NCBI GenBank assembly: GCA_009787745.1
Contig: WQST01000063.1
Span: 1 to 11,233, forward strand
DNA length: 11,233 bases
From: Lachnospiraceae bacterium
GTDB taxonomy: Bacteria; Bacillota; Clostridia; Lachnospirales; Lachnospiraceae
Direction: 5' to 3'
Part shown: positions 1-7,355 of the stretch, in pieces
Numbering within the stretch: position 1 is the stretch's first letter
Layout of the letters: each line of letters begins with the position of its first letter
Program-made: the position numbers and the translations under genes
The notes under the pieces: model-generated
The model's database searches: none
What the model saw: only the letters and a program-made list of their open reading frames with translations
What the model was told of the DNA's origin: nothing

Positions 1-480
1 GCAGGCGCCATCCGCAACCTCGAATATGATTTAATCATCACAGGGCGTCAGGCGATCGACGGCGATACCGCTCAGGTTGGGCCGCAGCTTTCCGAACACT
101 TGAATATCCCCGTTATTTCTTATGCGCAGGAAATCAAAATCGACGGCGATTACATCATCATCCACCGTCAATATGACGACCGTTATCATGTCATCAAAGC
201 AAAAATGCCTTGCTTACTGACAGCTTTAGCGGAACTCAATGAACCCCGCTATATGACACCCGGCGGCATTTTCGACGCTTGTAAAGCCGAAATTACCGTT
301 TGGGGCCGCGATAGATTGATTAATGTCGAAGATTCCAATTTAGGCTTAAAAGGTTCACCGACACAAATCGCCAAAGCTTCCGACAAAGTTCGCAAAGGGG
401 CAGGCGAAAAAGTCAACCTCGATGCCGCGGAATCCATTGACTATATCGTTAACAAGCTCAAAGAAAAGTATGTAGTGTGA
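1..480 (+). CDS. etfB: Electron transfer flavoprotein subunit beta (5' truncated by window edge)
   Basis: The frame is open from base 1 to a TGA at 478-480. It gives 159 residues, against roughly 255-265 for the family, so about 100 N-terminal residues lie outside the window. The conserved nucleotide-binding stretch DLIITGRQAIDGDTAQVGPQ is at visible residues 10-29. The later NEPRYMTPGGIFDA segment and the C-terminal LGLKGSPTQIAKA...KGAGEKV segment are typical of clostridial EtfB. With EtfA it forms a soluble cytoplasmic heterodimer that carries electrons to or from acyl-CoA dehydrogenases or related flavoproteins. In Clostridia such ETFs often work with butyryl-CoA dehydrogenase and may bifurcate electrons, but the N-terminal NAD(H)-site residues that would bear on this are not visible. 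A TTG at 100 is internal and is not the start. The partner etfA lies downstream on the same strand. Confidence 0.96.
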   Translation, partial: AGAIRNLEYDLIITGRQAIDGDTAQVGPQLSEHLNIPVISYAQEIKIDGDYIIIHRQYDDRYHVIKAKMPCLLTALAELNEPRYMTPGGIFDACKAEITVWGRDRLINVEDSNLGLKGSPTQIAKASDKVRKGAGEKVNLDAAESIDYIVNKLKEKYVV

Positions 481-482
481 AG

Positions 483-523
483 AATAATTCTAAGACTTGA
501 AAGAACCAAGTCTAAGAATTATT
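483..523. repeat. Long inverted repeat in the etfB-etfA gap
   Basis: Arms of 17 bases at 483-499 (aataattctaagacttg) and 507-523 (caagtctaagaattatt) pair with a single mismatch around a 7-base loop. The hairpin begins 3 bases after the etfB stop. It resembles a terminator stem, but no T-run follows (the next bases are aaagctt) and the gene downstream is the obligate partner subunit. An mRNA-stabilising or processing hairpin, or one end of a small dispersed element, fits better. The role is not known. Confidence 0.8.
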
Positions 524-535
524 AAAGCTTCACCC

Positions 536-584
536 CCCGAATCGAAGATTCGGGATGCAAATTTGTGCTTGCGCCCAAATTCGC
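536..584. repeat. Two adjacent inverted repeats in the etfB-etfA gap
   Basis: The first is a perfect 8-base stem, cccgaatc at 536-543 and gattcggg at 547-554, with a gaa triloop. Two bases on, gcaaatttg (557-565) and caaattcgc (576-584) form 9-base arms with one mismatch around 10 bases. With the hairpin at 483-523 this makes three consecutive dyads in about 100 bases. The packing looks like a repetitive extragenic palindromic element rather than ordinary spacer. Whether other copies exist in the genome cannot be judged here. Confidence 0.65.
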
Positions 585-614
585 AGGTATTGGCAAACAT
601 GGATTTTAATATAT

Positions 615-620
615 GGAGGA
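615..620 (+). promoter_or_regulatory. Ribosome binding site that fixes the etfA start
   Basis: GGAGGA sits 4 bases before the ATG at 625. An in-frame ATG at 613 overlaps this Shine-Dalgarno sequence and would have no binding site of its own, so 625 is the better start. Starting there also places the conserved ETF N-terminus (NISDYKGVFVFAQ) at residue 2. Confidence 0.85.
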
Positions 621-624
621 AAGA

Positions 625-1677
625 ATGAACATTTCAGATTATAAAGGCGTATTTGTCTTTGCGCAGCAAGTTGATAATGTCGTAGGCGGAATTGCACTGG
701 AGCTGATTGGCGAAGGCAAAAGGCTGGCAAAAGATTTAAATACCGAAGTGACGGCAGTTTTACTCGGTCACAATATTAAAGGTCAGGCTGACCGTTTAGC
801 GGCTTACGGCGCGGATAAAATCATCTTAGTCGATGATCCCGTGCTTTCCGAATACCGTACCGAACCTTATACCCAAGCCCTTTCGGCAGTTATCGAAAAA
901 TATAAACCGGATGTTTTCTTAGTTGGTGCGACCGCAATCGGGCGTGATTTGGCTCCGCGTGTGTGCGCTCGTGTCCATACAGGGCTGACCGCTGACTGTA
1001 CCCAGCTTGATATCGGTGATTTTCCGCTTAATCCGATTCCCGGCAAAGAAACGAAGCATAATCAATTGCTTATGACCAGGCCTGCTTTCGGCGGTAACAC
1101 AATCGCTACGATTGCCTGCCCCGAGCATCGCCCGCAAATGGCGACTGTCCGCCCGGGTGTTATGCAGAAGCTTAAGAAAGATGATAGCTTAAAAGCGGTT
1201 ATCGAAGAATTTAATCCCGGCTTTAGTGAGAACGTTAACTATGTTGAAATCATGGACATCGTTAAGGCGGTAGCCAACGCCGTTGATATCATGGATGCGA
1301 AAATCCTTATTTCAGGCGGCCGCGGAGTCGGCGGGCCGGAGAATTTCGCACTGCTAGACGAGTTGGCGAAAGCAATCGGCGGAACCGTCAGTTGCTCCCG
1401 TGCGGTAGTTGACGCAGGATGGAAACCCAAAGATTTGCAAGTTGGCCAAACAGGTAAAACAGTTCGCCCGAACTTATATCTCGCTGTCGGAATCTCAGGA
1501 GCGATTCAGCATTTAGCAGGAATGGAAGAGTCTGATTTAATCATTGCGATCAATAAAGACGAAACCGCCCCGATTTTTGATGTAGCTGACTACGGTATCG
1601 TCGGCGACTACAAAAAAATCCTGCCCGGTTTAACCGAGAAGTTAGCGGCAGTGATTGCGGCAAAAGAAAATAATTAA
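625..1677 (+). CDS. etfA: Electron transfer flavoprotein subunit alpha
   Basis: The protein has 350 residues, slightly longer than the common 310-340. Residues 1 to about 190 form the N-terminal ETF domain (VFVFAQQVDN near the start, GATAIGRDLAPRV at 101-113). Residues 225-350 form the C-terminal FAD-binding domain with all family signatures: SGGRGVGGPEN (230-240), SRAVVDAGW (258-266), QVGQTGKTV (272-280), AVGISGAIQHLAGM (287-300), INKDETAPIF (309-318) and ADYGIVGD (321-328). These bind the FAD that passes electrons to the dehydrogenase partner. The gene lies 144 bases after etfB. That gap is unusually wide for this pair, which is normally nearly contiguous, and it holds inverted repeats. Co-transcription is likely but not proven. 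No acyl-CoA dehydrogenase gene follows, so the electron partner must be encoded upstream or elsewhere. Confidence 0.97.
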   Translation: MNISDYKGVFVFAQQVDNVVGGIALELIGEGKRLAKDLNTEVTAVLLGHNIKGQADRLAAYGADKIILVDDPVLSEYRTEPYTQALSAVIEKYKPDVFLVGATAIGRDLAPRVCARVHTGLTADCTQLDIGDFPLNPIPGKETKHNQLLMTRPAFGGNTIATIACPEHRPQMATVRPGVMQKLKKDDSLKAVIEEFNPGFSENVNYVEIMDIVKAVANAVDIMDAKILISGGRGVGGPENFALLDELAKAIGGTVSCSRAVVDAGWKPKDLQVGQTGKTVRPNLYLAVGISGAIQHLAGMEESDLIIAINKDETAPIFDVADYGIVGDYKKILPGLTEKLAAVIAAKENN

Positions 1678-1685
1678 TTTTCAAA

Positions 1686-1762
1686 ATGTCATCCTGAGCA
1701 AAGCGAAAGCTATCCTTCGGCTATCCAAGAACCGAGAACCTTCGCCGCGCTCAGAATGACAT
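1686..1762. repeat. Degenerate dispersed palindromic repeat (TCATCCTGAGC type)
   Basis: The outer arms at 1686-1707 (beginning atgtcatcctgagc) and 1741-1762 (ending gctcagaatgacat) are inverted copies with 4 mismatches in 22 bases. They enclose 33 bases containing two ctatcc repeats. The arm sequence matches the pattern of a palindromic repeat scattered through intergenic DNA of many bacteria, from memory. It begins 8 bases after the etfA stop and could fold in the transcript, but no T-tract follows, so terminator function is doubtful. A second, more decayed copy is at 7356-7436. Confidence 0.75.
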
Positions 1763-1772
1763 ATTAAATTGA

Positions 1773-1786
1773 ATAACACGTGTTAT
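1773..1786. promoter_or_regulatory. Perfect 14-base palindrome upstream of the membrane-protein operon
   Basis: ataacacgtgttat is fully self-complementary and ends 13 bases before the TTG start at 1800. Perfect dyads in this position can be operators. A closely similar site, aataacatgcgttat, lies at 7307-7321 near the exporter promoter. No convincing -35/-10 pair was seen between the upstream repeat and this site, so a regulatory role is only inferred. Confidence 0.4.
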
Positions 1787-1799
1787 CGAGGTTAAAACA

Positions 1800-3659
1800 T
1801 TGAATAGTATCAAAAACCGTTTTCTAATCGCTATCTGCGCTTTCATCGCAACGCTTTCGCTTAATGTTGATTTAAACCATTTGAAATCGATTGATGATTT
1901 TCGCATTGAAGGCTATTCGATTACACAGCGCTTGGAAGGCGGCGGTACGCTAGTAGGCGGGGCGGAGATAATTGCCGATTTTTTTAGCGGTTTTTCAGGT
2001 AACAGTGTCAAATGGCTCTGTATTTTCTTCGCCTTATGTTTGCTCTTTTATCATGCGCAGATGGTCAGAGAACGGCGTACAGAGAAAATTTCCTTCTGTG
2101 CCGCAACATTCTTTTCATTCTTTTACATTATCGGATTCAGTATCAATAATTTTGACAGCCTTGCTCCGATTACCGATTCCTTAACTTCATTTTTGAAGTA
2201 CATTATCGCTTTCATGGGGATTACGCTTACTTTTTATGCGCTTCTTAAGATTTTATTTGATAAGATAACGAAGATTGATTTAAATAATGCGGAAGAAAAG
2301 AAAATTCGCCTTTTGGATAATAGCAGAAAATCTTTACTGATGCGAACTTTTGTGATTTTTTTATGCTGGTTACCCTATTTAATCGTCTATCTCCCGGGGT
2401 TTATAAATATAGATACATTTTTTCAAATTGCGCAGGTGGTCGGTGATACCCCGCTTTCAAACCATCATCCCATTTTTACGACGGCAATAACAGGCTTCTT
2501 TTACCGCCTCGGGCTTCTTTTTGGTTCCGCGGGTATCGGTTTACTGCTTCATTCAATTTTTCAAATGTTTATAATGGCGGCGGCGTTTTCCGATGTTATT
2601 GCTTGGATGGAAGAATATAATGCGGGAAATCGCATACGGACGATAACGCTATTATACTTTATGCTGTACCCCGTTCATGGTTTCTATTCGATTGTAATGT
2701 GGAAAGATACTCTCTTTAGCGTCGTTTTAATGTTGCTTACGCTGAAAACGATTCAAATGGTTTCACAGCCGAATGAATTTTTTAAGCAAAAGAAAAATAT
2801 CATTATTTATAGTTTGCTATGTGTTTTCTTATTCCTCACACGTAATAACGGGCTTTATATTTTGGTGATATTTTTACCGCTGTTACCGGTTTTACTCCGC
2901 AAATATTGGAAAAGTATCTTAATAATTATCGGCGTATTCGCATTTTCCTTTTTCTCGATGCAAATTATCGAATCGGCGTTGAAGGTTAGGCAGGGTTCCG
3001 TTGGCGAAGCCTTATCGTTGCCGTTACAGCAGATTGCGCGGGCAGTAAAAGACCATGGCGAGACGATTTCAGATGAAGATAGGGAAATTATTTCGGCGAT
3101 TTTGCCGTTTGAGAAGCTTCCTGAATTATATATTTCGACTAATTCGGACACCATCAAGGTCAGCGGTGTTTTTGATGAAAATGAATTTCGGCAAAATTCC
3201 CGTTCATATTTGGCGCTTTGGGCGCGGTTATTTACGAAATATCCGCTCTCCTATATTGATGCATTTTTATGTCATACGCATGGTTATTGGTATCCCGATT
3301 TCGATGGCGGAATCAGGGCGGGGAGAATAGAAGAAAATGACTATAACTTTTATTCCTGGAATATCGTCCCGTCATTTGTTGAAAATGCACTGTCAGGTAT
3401 ATTTGTAATCAGGACGATACCTGCAATTTCGATGTTGGTAAGTATTGGTTTTGCGGTTTGGCTTACCATTATTATGGCACTTGTGTTATTATTAAAAAAG
3501 AGCTATCGGCTTTTAATAAGCTTTATACCGATGCTGTTATTGTGGCTGACTTGTATAGCATCGCCTGTAAGCGGCCAATTCCGTTACATTTACGGATTAT
3601 TTTTGGTAATTCCATTGTTTATTACAATTGCTCTTGGGGGTAAAAATGAAAAATATTAA
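1800..3659 (+). CDS. Multi-pass membrane protein, DUF6020 / GT-C glycosyltransferase-like
   Basis: The protein has 619 residues and many hydrophobic segments (for example about 5-24, 70-88, 98-114, 131-152, 181-200, 237-265, 283-315, 334-366, 371-390, 541-565 and 570-610). The start is TTG at 1800, chosen because GAGG at 1788-1791 lies 8 bases upstream. Motifs include WLPYLIVYLPG then D205 and Q209 (190-209), NHHP (221-224), MWKD (300-303), TRNNG (347-351), LSLPLQQIAR (405-414) and SPVSGQFRY (588-596). This pattern resembles the DUF6020 family. The Asp in the first conserved external loop and the general layout recall GT-C glycosyltransferases, which use lipid-phosphate sugars on the outer membrane face. 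Enzyme activity and substrate are not shown by the sequence. The 3' end overlaps the next gene by 14 bases, which implies coupled translation. Confidence 0.8.
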   Translation: MNSIKNRFLIAICAFIATLSLNVDLNHLKSIDDFRIEGYSITQRLEGGGTLVGGAEIIADFFSGFSGNSVKWLCIFFALCLLFYHAQMVRERRTEKISFCAATFFSFFYIIGFSINNFDSLAPITDSLTSFLKYIIAFMGITLTFYALLKILFDKITKIDLNNAEEKKIRLLDNSRKSLLMRTFVIFLCWLPYLIVYLPGFINIDTFFQIAQVVGDTPLSNHHPIFTTAITGFFYRLGLLFGSAGIGLLLHSIFQMFIMAAAFSDVIAWMEEYNAGNRIRTITLLYFMLYPVHGFYSIVMWKDTLFSVVLMLLTLKTIQMVSQPNEFFKQKKNIIIYSLLCVFLFLTRNNGLYILVIFLPLLPVLLRKYWKSILIIIGVFAFSFFSMQIIESALKVRQGSVGEALSLPLQQIARAVKDHGETISDEDREIISAILPFEKLPELYISTNSDTIKVSGVFDENEFRQNSRSYLALWARLFTKYPLSYIDAFLCHTHGYWYPDFDGGIRAGRIEENDYNFYSWNIVPSFVENALSGIFVIRTIPAISMLVSIGFAVWLTIIMALVLLLKKSYRLLISFIPMLLLWLTCIASPVSGQFRYIYGLFLVIPLFITIALGGKNEKY

Positions 3660-4125
3660 GTACATTCTTTTAGCGGCGGTAACTTTTATGATTGATATGG
3701 GGATAAAAAACCATGTTGAGAAATGGGTCTGTTTAGATGAACCTGAAAAGCGCGAAGGGAAATTCATAATTGGCGGTAAACATCATAATCGCGGCCTGTC
3801 ATTTAATATAGCCGACGCGCATCAAGCGAAGATTGCGAAATTATCTTTGTTTACCGGTGCGTTATTGACAATTCAATATATCTATGTGCTGATAAAAGAA
3901 AATAATCCGCTTATGAAAACAGGGTTGTCGCTTCAAATCGGCGGTGCTTACTCAAATACCTATGACCGCGTAAAGCGTAAATATGTTGTTGATTATTTTA
4001 GTTTTAACGTAAAAGGGAAGCTCGGGAAAATGGTCTTTAATCTCGGTGATATAGCGCTTTTGAAGGGAACGGTTTTAGTTTTGGTCAGTTCTTTAATTAA
4101 ATCGAAAAAAGGTAATAAGAAGTGA
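3646..4125 (+). CDS. Divergent signal peptidase II (LspA)-like protein
   Basis: The protein has 159 residues, the usual LspA size. The start is ATG 3646, preceded by GGGGG at 3636-3640; a TTG at 3628 in the same frame has no such site. Membrane segments are near 3-21, 63-83, 87-102 and 129-152. The LspA hallmarks are recognisable: D17 and K21 in the first helix, GGAYSNTYDR (99-108), VVDYFSF (114-120) and FNLGD (131-135). D107 and D135 match the catalytic aspartate pair of this lipoprotein signal peptidase family, and N104 matches its conserved Asn. Deviations are SN for the usual GN, FNLGD for FNxAD, and a Lys/Glu-rich loop at 31-50. It may cleave lipoprotein signal peptides or be a specialised paralogue. 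The upstream gene overlaps it by 14 bases and the MATE gene by 4. No symbol is given because a housekeeping lspA may exist elsewhere. Confidence 0.82.
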   Translation: MKNIKYILLAAVTFMIDMGIKNHVEKWVCLDEPEKREGKFIIGGKHHNRGLSFNIADAHQAKIAKLSLFTGALLTIQYIYVLIKENNPLMKTGLSLQIGGAYSNTYDRVKRKYVVDYFSFNVKGKLGKMVFNLGDIALLKGTVLVLVSSLIKSKKGNKK

Positions 4126-5504
4126 ACGGTGAGCAAACAAAGGTAAAAGACAGCGCCAAAAATATGACGGAAGGGTCGCCGATGCGGCTGATTTTTAATT
4201 TTTCCGTCCCCCTTTTGCTGGGATTTTTGATGCAACAATTCTATAATATTGTTGACATGGTCGTCGTCGGTCGTTTTATCGGGGCTAATGCTTTGGCAGG
4301 TATCGGAGTCACAGGTTCGATTAATTTCCTGATAATTGGCTTATGTGTCGGGCTTTGCAGCGGTTTCGCGATTCCCGTCGCGCAAAAATTCGGTGCGGGC
4401 GACTATAAAATGATGCGCCGTTTCATTGCGAACGGTATTTGGCTTGCGATTATTTTTGCGATTATTATTACGGCCGTGACGTTATTACTTTGCGGTACAA
4501 TCCTGAGAATGATGAAAACACCGCCTGAGATATATGATTTTGCTTATACATATATTTTTATCATTTTTTGCGGTATCCCGACTTTCTTTCTGTTCAATTT
4601 GACGGCAGGCGTCATGCGTGCAATCGGTGATTCCAAAACACCGATGAAAATCCTGATTATAACTTCGATTTTGCATATCATTCTGGATATTGTTTTTGTA
4701 ATCGGTTTCGCGAACGGAATTGCGGGAGTGGCTTATTCGACGGTTATTTCGCAACTAACATCAGGGGTTCTGTGCGGGATTTTGCTGTTTAAGAAATATC
4801 CGTTTTTGCGCATCGAAAAGGATGAATTTAAGTGGCAAACGCCGCTTTGCATTGCGCTACTAAAAATGGGCATCCCGATGGGGCTTCAATATTCGATTAC
4901 CGCCATCGGGTCGGTGGTCATGCAAACCGCAATCAATACGCTGGGTTCCGCCGCCGCCGCTTCGATTTCCGTCGCGGTAAAAGTCAGCATCTTTTTCAGT
5001 TGCGCTCTTGAATCACTGGGTAATTCTATGGCGACATACGGCGGGCAAAATGTCGGCGCAGGGCATTTGGATCGCCTTGATAAAGGAATAAAAGCAAGTG
5101 TTATTTTAGCGTCGGTTTATTCGGTGCTTGCTTATGCGGTTATTTGGTTCTTTGGCGAAGCAATATGCTCGCTGTTCGTCGAAGAGGCGGATCGGTATAT
5201 TTTGAGTGGCGCCGTGCTGTTTTTGCGGATAAGTACCGCGTTTTTTATTCCGTTGTCATTGGTTATGATTTATCGCTTTTTGATTCAGGGCATGGGCTTC
5301 GGGACGCTTGCGATGGTAGCGGGGGTTTGCGAGATGCTCGCCAGAATTATAGCGGCTTTTGTTTTCGTCCCGTTTTTCGGCTTCGTCGGCGCATCGCTCT
5401 CAGGGCCGCTGGCATGGCTCTTAGCCATCGCCTTCCTGATTCCTGCTTATCATTTTTGTAAGAAGATGCTTAAGATGCAGAAATTAAAAACTGCGGATGT
5501 TTAG
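4122..5504 (+). CDS. MATE family efflux transporter
   Basis: The protein has 460 residues and about 12 predicted membrane segments, the normal size for the MATE (multidrug and toxin extrusion) family. The N-terminal stretch MTEGSPMRLIFNFSVPLLLG (15-34) followed by QQFYNIVDMVVVGRFIG (38-54) is characteristic, including the Asp (D45) within the first helix. The repeat of that pattern in the second half (about residues 240-270) fits the two-bundle fold. Members export cationic drugs or metabolites using a Na+ or H+ gradient; the substrate here is unknown. The GTG start at 4122 overlaps the previous stop as GTGA, with AAAGG about 9 bases upstream. ATG 4164 is a possible later start that loses 14 residues, but it lacks a binding site. 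Being third in an overlapping cluster suggests co-expression with the LspA-like protein. A lipid-flippase role is conceivable, since MATE belongs to the MOP superfamily, but the sequence looks like the ordinary drug-efflux branch. Confidence 0.94.
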   Translation: MNGEQTKVKDSAKNMTEGSPMRLIFNFSVPLLLGFLMQQFYNIVDMVVVGRFIGANALAGIGVTGSINFLIIGLCVGLCSGFAIPVAQKFGAGDYKMMRRFIANGIWLAIIFAIIITAVTLLLCGTILRMMKTPPEIYDFAYTYIFIIFCGIPTFFLFNLTAGVMRAIGDSKTPMKILIITSILHIILDIVFVIGFANGIAGVAYSTVISQLTSGVLCGILLFKKYPFLRIEKDEFKWQTPLCIALLKMGIPMGLQYSITAIGSVVMQTAINTLGSAAAASISVAVKVSIFFSCALESLGNSMATYGGQNVGAGHLDRLDKGIKASVILASVYSVLAYAVIWFFGEAICSLFVEEADRYILSGAVLFLRISTAFFIPLSLVMIYRFLIQGMGFGTLAMVAGVCEMLARIIAAFVFVPFFGFVGASLSGPLAWLLAIAFLIPAYHFCKKMLKMQKLKTADV

Positions 5505-5510
5505 ACCCCT

Positions 5511-7238
5511 TCACACAAACTCCTGAATCCCGCAGAGTTTAGCATACACCCCTTCTTGCTTCATCAAATCATTATGGTTGCCTTGCTCGACGATTCGCCC
5601 ATTGTCAAGAACGATAATTTTATCCGCCTGACGAACGGTCGAAAGGCGATGCGCAATCACGATTAAAGTGCGTGTTCCCGCAATCGAGCTAATCGCTTTT
5701 CGGATTTCCAGTTCCGTTTCCGTATCGACGGCCGAAGTAGCCTCATCAAGGATTAAAATCGGAGAATTGCGTAAAATCGATCTTGCAATCGAGATGCGCT
5801 GTTTTTGCCCCCCTGACAAGCGGACACCGCGTTCGCCGATGACAGTGTCATAACCTTCGGGCAAGGAATCGATATAGTCGTGAATGCAAGCGGCTTTCGC
5901 GGCATTTTTGACTTGCTCGGTAGTAGCGCCTTCAAAGCCGTAAGCGATATTTTCCGTAATCGTTCCGTTAAATAAGAACACATCCTGTAAAACTAAGCTT
6001 AAATTATTCCTTAAGCTTAAAAGCGTCATATTACTGATATCAATCCCGTCCATCGTGATTTGCCCCTCGTCAGGGTCATAAAAACGCGTGATTAAAGCCG
6101 AAATCGTCGTTTTCCCCACTCCTGTCGGACCAACGATGGCTATCATTTCACCCGGGTTTACCGAAAAACTGACATTGTCAAGCACGATCATTTCATCTTT
6201 ATAGCCAAACGAGACATTATTAAAACTAAGCTGTCCCGATAATTTCGCGGCATTCTGCGCACCGGGCTTATCATGAATACCGGGTTCGGTATCTAAAATC
6301 TCAAAAACCCGTTCCGCCCCTGCCAAGGCCATTTGCAAATCTTCAACAATTCTCGTCAGCTGCGAAATCGGCGCATAAAATAAATTGAGATAAAGCAGGA
6401 ACGCCACAACGTCGGAAATTTTTAAGCCGCTGCTGATTGCCAGCATCGGCCCCGCAACCAAAACAATAATCGTGCCGGCCGAAGTAATAAACCCGACCGT
6501 CGGATTTAAGATACCCGAGAAAAATAAAGCTTTGATTAAAGCGGAAGAGTATTCGCGGGATTTGTTTTCAACGCGGTCATGTTCATGAGTTTGCTTATTG
6601 AAAACTTGAATTTCTTTAATCCCAGAAAAATTATCCTGCAAAATTCCGTTAAGTTCGGCAATTTTTTCCTGTCCGACACGGAAATACTTGCGGATTTTTT
6701 TCAAAATAAATAACATTAGTGCCAGAAACGGTATCGGGACACAAACTAAAACGGCTAAAAGAGGATTGATAAAGAGTAATATCAGCAGAACACCCGCTAA
6801 AGTAATAATATTGATTACCAAGTCGGGGATGGCGTGGGCGATCATATTTTCAAAAGTCGCGGTATCGTTGATAACCCGTGACATTAGTTGCCCTGTTTGC
6901 TTATCATGGTAGTAATTCATCGAGAGTTTTTGAAAATGATTGTATAGTTGACTGCGAATTTTCGCCACCAAGCGCCAAGAGGCCACATGTGACAGATATC
7001 CTGTCAGAAACTGGCATAGCGCCCGAATAGCGAAAAGACCCAAAAGCAGTAATGCTAGTTGAGTAATCGTATTAATCCCGTTAATATATTCGCCCGATTC
7101 CATCATCGCGATTATTTGCCTAATCACAAAGGGCGTATAAAGGTTAATCGCCGAAGCAATGAGAAGCGCAATCGTGGAGATGAGTATATAGCCATACCAA
7201 GGCTTTGCAAATTTGAAGAGACGGATTATATATTTCAT
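5511..7238 (-). CDS. ABC transporter, fused membrane and ATP-binding domains (exporter half-transporter)
   Basis: The protein has 575 residues. The transmembrane domain spans about 1-310 (type-1 ABC exporter fold, six helices) and the nucleotide-binding domain about 335-575. The ATPase motifs are intact: Walker A GPTGVGKTT (370-378), Q-loop Q418, signature LSGGQ (474-478), Walker B ILILDE with E499, D-loop SAVD (502-505) and H530. It therefore looks catalytically competent, working as a homodimer or with a partner. The family (MsbA/BmrA/MdlB-like) exports lipids, drugs or peptides; the substrate cannot be told. No peptidase C39 domain is present. The start codon is preceded by AAGGA about 9 bases upstream, and a TTGCAT/TATAAT promoter lies at 7274-7302. 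It is a single gene converging on the MATE gene with 6 bases between the stops. Confidence 0.95.
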   Translation of the reverse strand: MKYIIRLFKFAKPWYGYILISTIALLIASAINLYTPFVIRQIIAMMESGEYINGINTITQLALLLLGLFAIRALCQFLTGYLSHVASWRLVAKIRSQLYNHFQKLSMNYYHDKQTGQLMSRVINDTATFENMIAHAIPDLVINIITLAGVLLILLFINPLLAVLVCVPIPFLALMLFILKKIRKYFRVGQEKIAELNGILQDNFSGIKEIQVFNKQTHEHDRVENKSREYSSALIKALFFSGILNPTVGFITSAGTIIVLVAGPMLAISSGLKISDVVAFLLYLNLFYAPISQLTRIVEDLQMALAGAERVFEILDTEPGIHDKPGAQNAAKLSGQLSFNNVSFGYKDEMIVLDNVSFSVNPGEMIAIVGPTGVGKTTISALITRFYDPDEGQITMDGIDISNMTLLSLRNNLSLVLQDVFLFNGTITENIAYGFEGATTEQVKNAAKAACIHDYIDSLPEGYDTVIGERGVRLSGGQKQRISIARSILRNSPILILDEATSAVDTETELEIRKAISSIAGTRTLIVIAHRLSTVRQADKIIVLDNGRIVEQGNHNDLMKQEGVYAKLCGIQEFV

Positions 7239-7273
7239 GCGGTTTTTCCTTTAGTTACAAAAGACATACAAAT

Positions 7274-7302
7274 ATTATAAAATAGATAATGCCTGAATGC
7301 AA
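7274..7302 (-). promoter_or_regulatory. Sigma-A-type promoter for the ABC exporter
   Basis: Read on the - strand, TTGCAT (7302-7297), a 17-base spacer and a consensus TATAAT (7279-7274) precede the exporter start at 7238 by about 35 bases. The -10 box is perfect and the -35 box is partial. Confidence 0.6.
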
Positions 7303-7306
7303 AATA

Positions 7307-7321
7307 AATAACATGCGTTAT
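7307..7321. promoter_or_regulatory. Imperfect palindrome beside the exporter -35 box
   Basis: aataacatgcgttat has the inverted arms ataac/gttat around four bases. It lies 4 bases upstream of the exporter -35 box. It matches the palindrome at 1772-1786 (aataacacgtgttat) at 13 of 15 positions. This suggests one regulator acting on both genes, but short AT-rich dyads also arise by chance. Confidence 0.35.
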
Positions 7322-7355
7322 TATTGTTTTAAGAGTTTTCTTGTCGTCACCATTT

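Noticed and set aside
483..523. Rho-independent terminator after etfB
   Set aside because: The stem is good but no T-run follows, and termination here would cut off the partner subunit etfA.
613..624. Upstream ATG as the etfA start
   Set aside because: It overlaps the GGAGGA binding site, which is correctly spaced for the ATG at 625.
530..730. Open frame of 66 codons on the - strand
   Set aside because: It covers the inverted repeats and the start of etfA antisense; no recognisable domain or binding site.
4122..5504. MATE gene as a dedicated polysaccharide or lipid flippase
   Set aside because: Its N-terminal pattern is that of ordinary MATE drug/Na+ antiporters; only gene order hints at another role.
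5517..5540. AAACTC/GAGTTT hairpin as a terminator for the convergent genes
   Set aside because: The 6-base arms with a 12-base loop lie inside the exporter coding end and have no T-run on either strand.
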